64,000 nt of DNA from Paraspadella gotoi. Taxonomy: Eukaryota > Chaetognatha. The stretch is from contig CM119263.1 of NCBI GenBank assembly GCA_051294375.1, forward strand, positions 14,090,414-14,154,413, in the 5' to 3' direction. The position numbers and the translations under genes were made by a program. Of this stretch, positions 57,407 to 64,000 are shown piece by piece (the first letter of the stretch is position 1; each line of letters begins with the position of its first letter). The notes under the pieces are model-generated. The model searched no databases and had not been told where the DNA came from. It saw only the letters and a list, made by a program, of their open reading frames with translations.

Positions 57407-60400
57407 ATGGAGACGTTTACTCAAATTCCCTCGGAAGTGGAGGCGACGCAGTTGACGATGCTATCGACGAGGCATTACGAACGGCGACGGTCGTCTCAGG
57501 ACGAAGAGGACTCTCGCTCGCCCCGTGAACGAAGCTACGTCTCCGAAGTCTCCAAGACGCGTTCGACGTCTCCATCCTTCAGACCGCGACCCTCTATCAT
57601 CGAAAACTCTCGTCGCCATAGCAACCATCCCACGATGGGCGGCGTGCGCTTTCGTTCTCGCCCTCGACGAACGGGCGCCGCGCCCTCGTCGCCCTCGAGA
57701 GTTTCCTTCGTGTTCGCTTTTATCGTCGCCTTCCTCGTCGCGCCCTCGGCTTGTCAATTGTACTCGGAGCCCCATCATTATGGTATCCCGGGGTCGGACG
57801 TAATGCGTAAATGCGACCCGATCAAGATCGAAATGTGTCGCGGACTCGGCTACAACGTTACGGGAATGCCCAACCTAGTTGGTCACGAACTGCAGCAAGA
57901 CGCCGAGCTGCAGCTGCAGACCTTTACTCCCCTCATCCAGTGCGGCTGCAGCAAAAAGTTGAAGTTCTTTCTGTGCAGCGTCTATGTGCCTATGTGCACG
58001 GAAAAGGTGCTCCAACCTATCGGACCTTGCAGGCCGCTGTGCGAGAGCGTGAGGAAAAGATGTCATCCTGTTTTGCAGGTAGCAATCCCATGAGATGGAA
58101 ATGAGCATTTATGTATATTTTAGTCTTAGGCTAGTTTTTACCCAAAATAGTTCAGCAGTTAATATTTATCAATAGTTTATTCAAAAAATAAAAAATTTAC
58201 TCTGACAAATCGAGGAAAAATATTTTTAATTATTGCTTTTTGTTTCTAAAATGGTGAAATACTTTAATACTAATGAAAATTAAAATAAAAATAAGTAGGT
58301 TGGATCTTTAAAAATACAAGGTGACACTCGACAACCCGCCGTTAGAAAAAAAGTATCATTTGCAAACCTGTGAATATTTTTTTAATCTGAAAGATTTTTT
58401 TTGTATTAAAAACTCAATTTTGTATTGATTGGTTATTTGACTTGGCCATGAGCGGAAAAAGTTGCTTTAAAAATCGTCTTTAATTTTAAAACTCAAATTT
58501 TTTTTTCAATCTTTTTGTCTAATTTTCTGAACATTTTTTAAAGAATTTTTACATTAAAAGGTATCAATATTAATATCTTCTGAAAGCTCTTAAAAATTTG
58601 AAGAAAATTATATATTTAAGATTTAAGAATATTATAACATAAAAATAAGCTTAACCAGCTTTAGTTTAATCAAGGTAATCAAAATTAAAATAATAAAATC
58701 CTAAAATATTTTTTTTCAAATATCTGATCTATTTCCACTATAATGAAATTTAACAATAATTAAATAATTATTCCAAAACTGCTTTTTAAGAATTTTTAAT
58801 TCAATAATTATCATAGTTTTGATTACCTTTTTTGATTTAAAGCTGGATAAGCTAATTTTCTTATTTTCAAGAGCTTTCAGAAGATATTAATATTGATACC
58901 TTTTTAATTAAAATTTATAAAAAAATATTTAAAAAGTTAAAAAAACAGATTGAATAAAAACAATTAGTTTTAAAATGAAAAACGATTTTAAAGACAACTT
59001 TTCTCCACTCTTTGCCAAAGTCAAATCAAAAACAATCAATATAATCAATAATAAAATTTAAATATATAAATGATTTTGGTTTTTACTACAGAAAAAATCT
59101 TCACAAGTTTGAAAATAATGATTTTTTTTTAGCGGCGGGTTGTCGTGTGTCACCTTGTATACATACATACATACCATGTTCTTGTAAAAACGTAATATGA
59201 TATTATATCTACTAAAAAAATCAAACATGCACCTTTCTGTTTAAATCTAAAATAAAGTTTTGAAAACCTTATGGAGTATGGAGTAAGTGTAAATAAAGTC
59301 TTATCAATCCATTCGATTACAAATCTTAAAACTTCGAAAAGAAAGTTTAACTAAACGAATATTTTTTTTTTGGTCGAATGATCCTTCGCGGTAGTCCTCC
59401 CAACGAATCGATCACCCTTTGCATTACTTTTATTATACTCACAAAAACTTTAGTTGCCCATTACGTCGTAATTTCGAGAATAAAAACGTTAAGAGGCGAA
59501 AAAAGACTGCTACGAAAACCTTTCGAAAACATTTTCCAGGCCGCCGGTTCTCAAAAAATAATCTTTCGCCCACTTCCCATCGCCCTTCCTGACCCTTTAC
59601 CCCTTTTTCTCTGCCCTCCCCACCCCTTTCGTGTCAGGAATTCGGATTTCCCTGGCCGCCCGTGCTCAACTGCTCACAGTTCCCCCCGGAAAACAACCAG
59701 GATCACATGTGCATGGAAGGTCCTAACGTGAAAGAGGACAAAATGCCGCTCATCCCAAGTCGTCGGCCGAACATCCCAGTGCACCCCGGCGAACCAACGA
59801 CCAAGCACCCTCTCGGCCCATGGGTCGGGCCACACAAGAAAGGCTGCTCCCACCTGCGCCACCCGGAGCGGTTCCACTACGTCAACCGGACCGAGTCCTG
59901 CGCCCAATTGTGCAACGCGGACGGGGTCTTCACCCGGGAGAATCGAGCCTTCGCCGAGGTGTGGATGGCCGTTTGGAGCTTCCTCTGCTTCGTGTCGACC
60001 ATGTTCACCGTCCTCACCTTCCTCGTCGACTCCTCGCGCTTTAAGTATCCCGAGAAGCCGATCATCTTTCTTAGCATGTGCTACATGGTCTATTCTATCG
60101 CCTACGTAGTCCGCTTTGCCGCCGGTCGCCACTCCATCGCCTGCGACCGCGTGGACAACTCCAACGCGGAGATCGTTATTCAGGAGGGGCTCCACAACAC
60201 CGACTGCGCCATCGTCTTCCTGCTGCTCTACTTTTTCGGGTCGGCCTCAGCAATCTGGTGGATCGTGCTCACCTTGACATGGTTCCTCGCCGCGGGTCTC
60301 AAGTGGGGCCATGAGGCCATTGAGCTACACTCGTCCTACTTTCACCTGGCGTCTTGGGGCATCCCGGCCGTCAAGACCATCGTCATCCTCGTGATGCGCA

Positions 60401-61122
60401 ACGTGGACGCGGACGAGTTGACGGGCATGTGTTTCGTGGGCAACCAGCGGCTGGACACACTGCTGCGGTTCGTGCTGGTGCCTCTCTTCGTCTACCTCCT
60501 TGTCGGCACCTTCTTTCTCCTCGCCGGCTTCGTCGCCCTTTTTCGCATCCGGCGTCACATGAAAAACGACGGGACCAAGACGGACAAGTTGGAGGTGCTG
60601 ATGGTGCGCATCGGCATTTTTTCGGTGCTGTACACGGTCCCGGCGACTTGCGTCGTCGCCTGCCACTTTTACGAATACTCCAGCCGGGAATCCTGGATCG
60701 CCGCCGGGTCCAACGCCACGCCAAACATCGAGATCTTCATGCTGAAGATCTTCATGTCCCTCGTCGTCGGCATCACCTCCGGGATGTGGATCTGGTCGAC
60801 CAAGACGCTCAATTCTTGGCGCAAATTCACCTCGAGACTTTTCAACAAAAATAAACAGTCGGCCGGGACTCAGCCGCCGCAGGTGCCGGGCGCCGCGCAT
60901 CTGTCGCCTGGCGGGGCGGCCGCCATGGGTTGTCACGTGGGAGCGGTAGGCCCCGTCATGGGCCACCCCAACGTTCACTCTCTCCCCATCATTCCGCACC
61001 ATGCCTCGTCGACGACGGGCTACTCGTCCCAAACCATCGCCACTAAAAGTGCCATCAGACTTAAGGACAAACCCGGTAACGGGCGCTACTGTAAGACGAA
61101 GAACAGGGAAGCTATAGTTTAA
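57407..61122 (+). CDS. FZD4: Frizzled-4 class Wnt receptor
   Basis: Exons 57407-58078 and 59638-61122 give 718 residues. The cysteine-rich domain (about residues 136-250) contains [35 protein letters not shown] and [14 protein letters not shown], a close FZD4-type match, followed by [10 protein letters not shown]. Seven membrane segments follow (about 330-605), including [39 protein letters not shown] and [20 protein letters not shown]. The Dishevelled-binding KTxxxW motif is KTLNSW (about 613-618), and the C-terminus EAIV suits a PDZ ligand. Frizzleds receive Wnt at the plasma membrane and signal through Dishevelled. The first ATG gives about 90 hydrophilic residues before a hydrophobic segment ([17 protein letters not shown]); the in-frame ATG at 57,635 would place that segment as a normal signal peptide. 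The tail is longer than in vertebrate FZD4. Confidence 0.95.
58315..59159. mobile_element. foldback (MITE-like) transposon in FZD4 intron, Tc1/mariner-type ends
   Basis: Ends are inverted repeats TACAAGGTGACA... (58,315) and ...TGTCACCTTGTA (59,159), with internal CGACAACCCGCCG on both arms. The inverted symmetry runs through the whole 845 bp: for example 58,560-58,594 is inverted at about 58,867-58,902, and the Phe/Asn-type AT-rich flanks also mirror. The TA at each boundary suggests a TA target duplication. No transposase frame is present. Confidence 0.85.
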
Positions 61123-61765
61123 CTAAAAATCTTCTCCCTTTATTAAAAGTATAAGTTTTAGTTTTTTTTTGGTTTTTTTTAAATAAGAAAATTGAAATAT
61201 TTTTTTTATTGATCGCGCCTTTCACGCTTCGGAGTTTATTTTTTACCAGATCAGTTTTTCGCATTATGTTAGTTATTATCTTTTTAGTCTCGTGTACAAT
61301 GCAACAGCTTTAGATTTTTATTTAAAACAGAACTCTTCCTCCTTCTCCCGTCGGAGATAAATATTTTTTGGCTTTTTTTCCTTTCCGTCTGGACCCGCCA
61401 AAGTGTTTTCGTTATGTTCTTGAATTTTTAAGAAAACACAAATAAAATAACAAATTTCCGAAGATACGAATAGCACGATAACACTTTTTTCTTTTCCTGG
61501 TTGGAAAATGAGAGGGAGTAACATAAAATTCATCCATTCATCATTCAAACTTTCGGATTATACGCGTAGTTAAAAAAAAACAACAACTCGGTTTTAGTTT
61601 TATTCGAAAATAAATATATCTTTTTTGTTCGAATTTGAGTTTTGGATTTTTCGACTGAAAACTTTGTAGCAGAGCGAAGGCCGCTGTCTTAGATCAACTA
61701 GTCTCATTCAACTAAGACATCATTAATCAGCCGAAAAAATTTTGGCAGGTTCCGAACTCAAAAAC

Positions 61766-61880
<115 letters not shown>

Positions 61881-62275
61881 ATTTCTCATATATTTCCGAC
61901 TGCATTCATTTGTTTCTCTTTTTCATTATCCATTTTAGCTTTACCCACTACCCAGCCCTGCTCTCTAATCTCTATTCGTACTCACTCCACTAGTGCTCTC
62001 CTCTTCTATTCTCTATTTTAACTGGTCCTCTCCGCTACAACCCTAACCAAAGAATTTTTCCCTCTCGGGCAAATTGTTTTAACCCGTCTATTCATTCAGT
62101 CATTCAGATTTTTCTTTATTTTTGAAAGGCCTAAAATTACAGAGAGAGCCTTTCTCACCAGAGGGGCCCGATGTCAAAAATAATTTGGCACAAGCTTTAT
62201 CATTTACTTCTACTTTCAACCACCGAAGTTTTTCTTTTAACTCTGTATCGGTACGATTTTTTTTCCTTTTCTTGC

Positions 62276-62425
<150 letters not shown>

Positions 62426-64000
62426 ATTTTTTTTCTCTCCCTTCCCCCTCCCTCTTTCACCCTCTCTAGTTCACCTGCCCAACGTTTCATCAGGGAGACG
62501 AGATGGCTGTAGATTAATGATAAACTCATCTTATGATAGCCGAACGGCCAATTTTTATTTTCTAAAACTGAAAAATCTCTCTGTTCTACTATTTTTTATT
62601 TTCTTCTTTGACTTTCGAGCTTCGAGTCCCTTAAATTCCGATTTTTCTCTTCCGTTGTTTGTTTTCCTTTTTGCTCATCATCGCCATTTTTTTTTTCTGG
62701 CGTCGGATCTCGGAATATTCATTCATCCTCCCCGCCATTCGTCTGTTTATTCTTTGTTGACATTGACATTTCTGATTGTTTTAACTGATAAAGTTCCGCG
62801 TTGATTTTTCTGTTTACTCTCTCTCGTTCTCCACCGGTCCAACCCTCTTGTTTTCGTTCAATACTTACTTTTCACCGTTTGCGAAGTTTTCACTTTCACT
62901 ACATTCCACTTTTTTTTTTGTTTACAGTATTTTATTTTCAAACTTTCCTAAAACACCCTGTCTACCTATTCCACTCCCCTATTTTTCTCCATTTAACTTT
63001 CTTCTACTAACTATCACCTTTTCCCTCATTCGAAAAACTTTCCAGTCGCCGAGTGATCTCTGAATCGATTCTCTCCCCTACTCCGATGAAATGCATTCAC
63101 ACACTTTTTTTACTCCATTTTTTTTCGCGTTTATCTTTTCTTTCTTATCTCGAGTTTGTGGTAAGGGAGATCCAGTTCCTTCTCTTCCATTCATCTCGCT
63201 CTCGTGTGTAGCTTTTCAACCAGAGAATTTTAAAACCGAAAAGAGTAATTTTTTTAAGAACGAAATTTTTTAAAGGCGACGCGAAGGAAAAAAGTACAGA
63301 AACCAAACTGGAATCGACGTTCTCGCTTCTTTGTTGTTATGTACCCGTTGCGCATTTCGACTTAATGAGATTATCATGTTTGCCATTTTCCGTCCCTTCC
63401 TTCCCCCCCCTCTTTATTTTAGTCCCGCCTACATCCGCCCCCCATACGCGTGTGATGCGAATAATTTTTATTTTCGTTGTAGTTTTTCCCTTTTTTTTTT
63501 AAATTTGGTTTTTTTCTCTAAATAAAAATTCGAGGTAGAACTGTCTGGACGGTAAAGTGAACCACGAACCCGCTTTTATCAACGTTTTTGTAATCTTCCG
63601 TAGTAAATTATACACCCTTCGGCTTTATGGCAAAGGGTTACCCCATGCCTGGATCATTGAACGGTTATTATCGTTTCACAGCCTGCCCCAACCCCAACGA
63701 GGCTTGAAAAAAAACAACGAATGATTACATACATATTCCATTCTATAAAAAAACAACCGTTAACTTTATCATTAAAGATATTAAACTTTTATTGTTGGTG
63801 CAGTTGATGAGACAGCTGTACCAAGTAATAAAGTTTTGTTTACAAAGAAAAGTAATCTTGTGTACATACAAATAACTGATTTAATATCCCTTAACGAGGT
63901 TCCTGAAAAGGTCGGCCGGAGATACTATTTTTTTATTGTATCCAATCTTCAGCCGAATTTTTCAGAAATTTTTTTACACTACATATTCCGCTACTTGAAA

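Noticed and set aside
60325-61032. 235-residue minus-strand frame opposite FZD4
   Set aside because: Shadow of the GC-rich Frizzled exon; composition (Arg/Gly/His/Asp) is the complement of the coding strand and no family is recognised.

Overview
The window is nuclear DNA from an animal. Every recognised gene is spliced (85 introns modelled, most of them 60-150 bp), the proteins are metazoan orthologues (Frizzled-4, spastin, BBSome subunits, DNAAF2), and the intergenic DNA is rich in simple repeats. The very well conserved Frizzled-4 suggests an invertebrate eumetazoan (cnidarian or slowly evolving bilaterian), but the phylum cannot be fixed from this sequence. Gene names come from recognising protein families, not from a database search.

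Region 1 (1-32,198) is the remarkable part: eleven multi-exon genes lie head to tail on the + strand with only about 145-660 bp between one stop codon and the next start. Ten are recognisable, and all ten are cilium/flagellum or sperm-flagellum genes: TMEM237 (transition zone), BBOF1 (basal body orientation), CCDC148, BBS2 (BBSome), CFAP299, EFHC1 (axonemal doublet microtubule protein), BBS5 (BBSome), LRRC43, DNAAF2/kintoun (dynein arm pre-assembly) and LRGUK (sperm tail/basal body). The eleventh is a 329-residue protein I do not recognise; by position it is a candidate new ciliary protein. Each gene has a plausible 3' splice acceptor 2-86 bp upstream of its ATG, so the block could be one or more trans-spliced operons, though co-regulated separate promoters are also possible.

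Region 2 (32,199-39,357): the cluster ends facing a minus-strand spastin gene (eight exons, 920 residues; microtubule-severing AAA ATPase). The spacer and the spastin introns hold small mobile elements with type I hammerhead ribozyme motifs, two of them clearly bounded by 11-14 bp target-site duplications, plus other dispersed repeats.

Region 3 (39,358-57,406): about 18 kb without a recognisable gene, between the divergent spastin and Frizzled-4 genes. It is full of polypurine/polypyrimidine tracts and microsatellites, contains a 10-N assembly gap (46,997-47,006), and holds another complete hammerhead element (48,521-48,751) with a 13 bp duplication.

Region 4 (57,407-64,000): a two-exon FZD4 gene whose 1.56 kb intron carries an 845 bp foldback transposon with Tc1/mariner-like TA-flanked ends, followed by a pyrimidine-rich downstream region.
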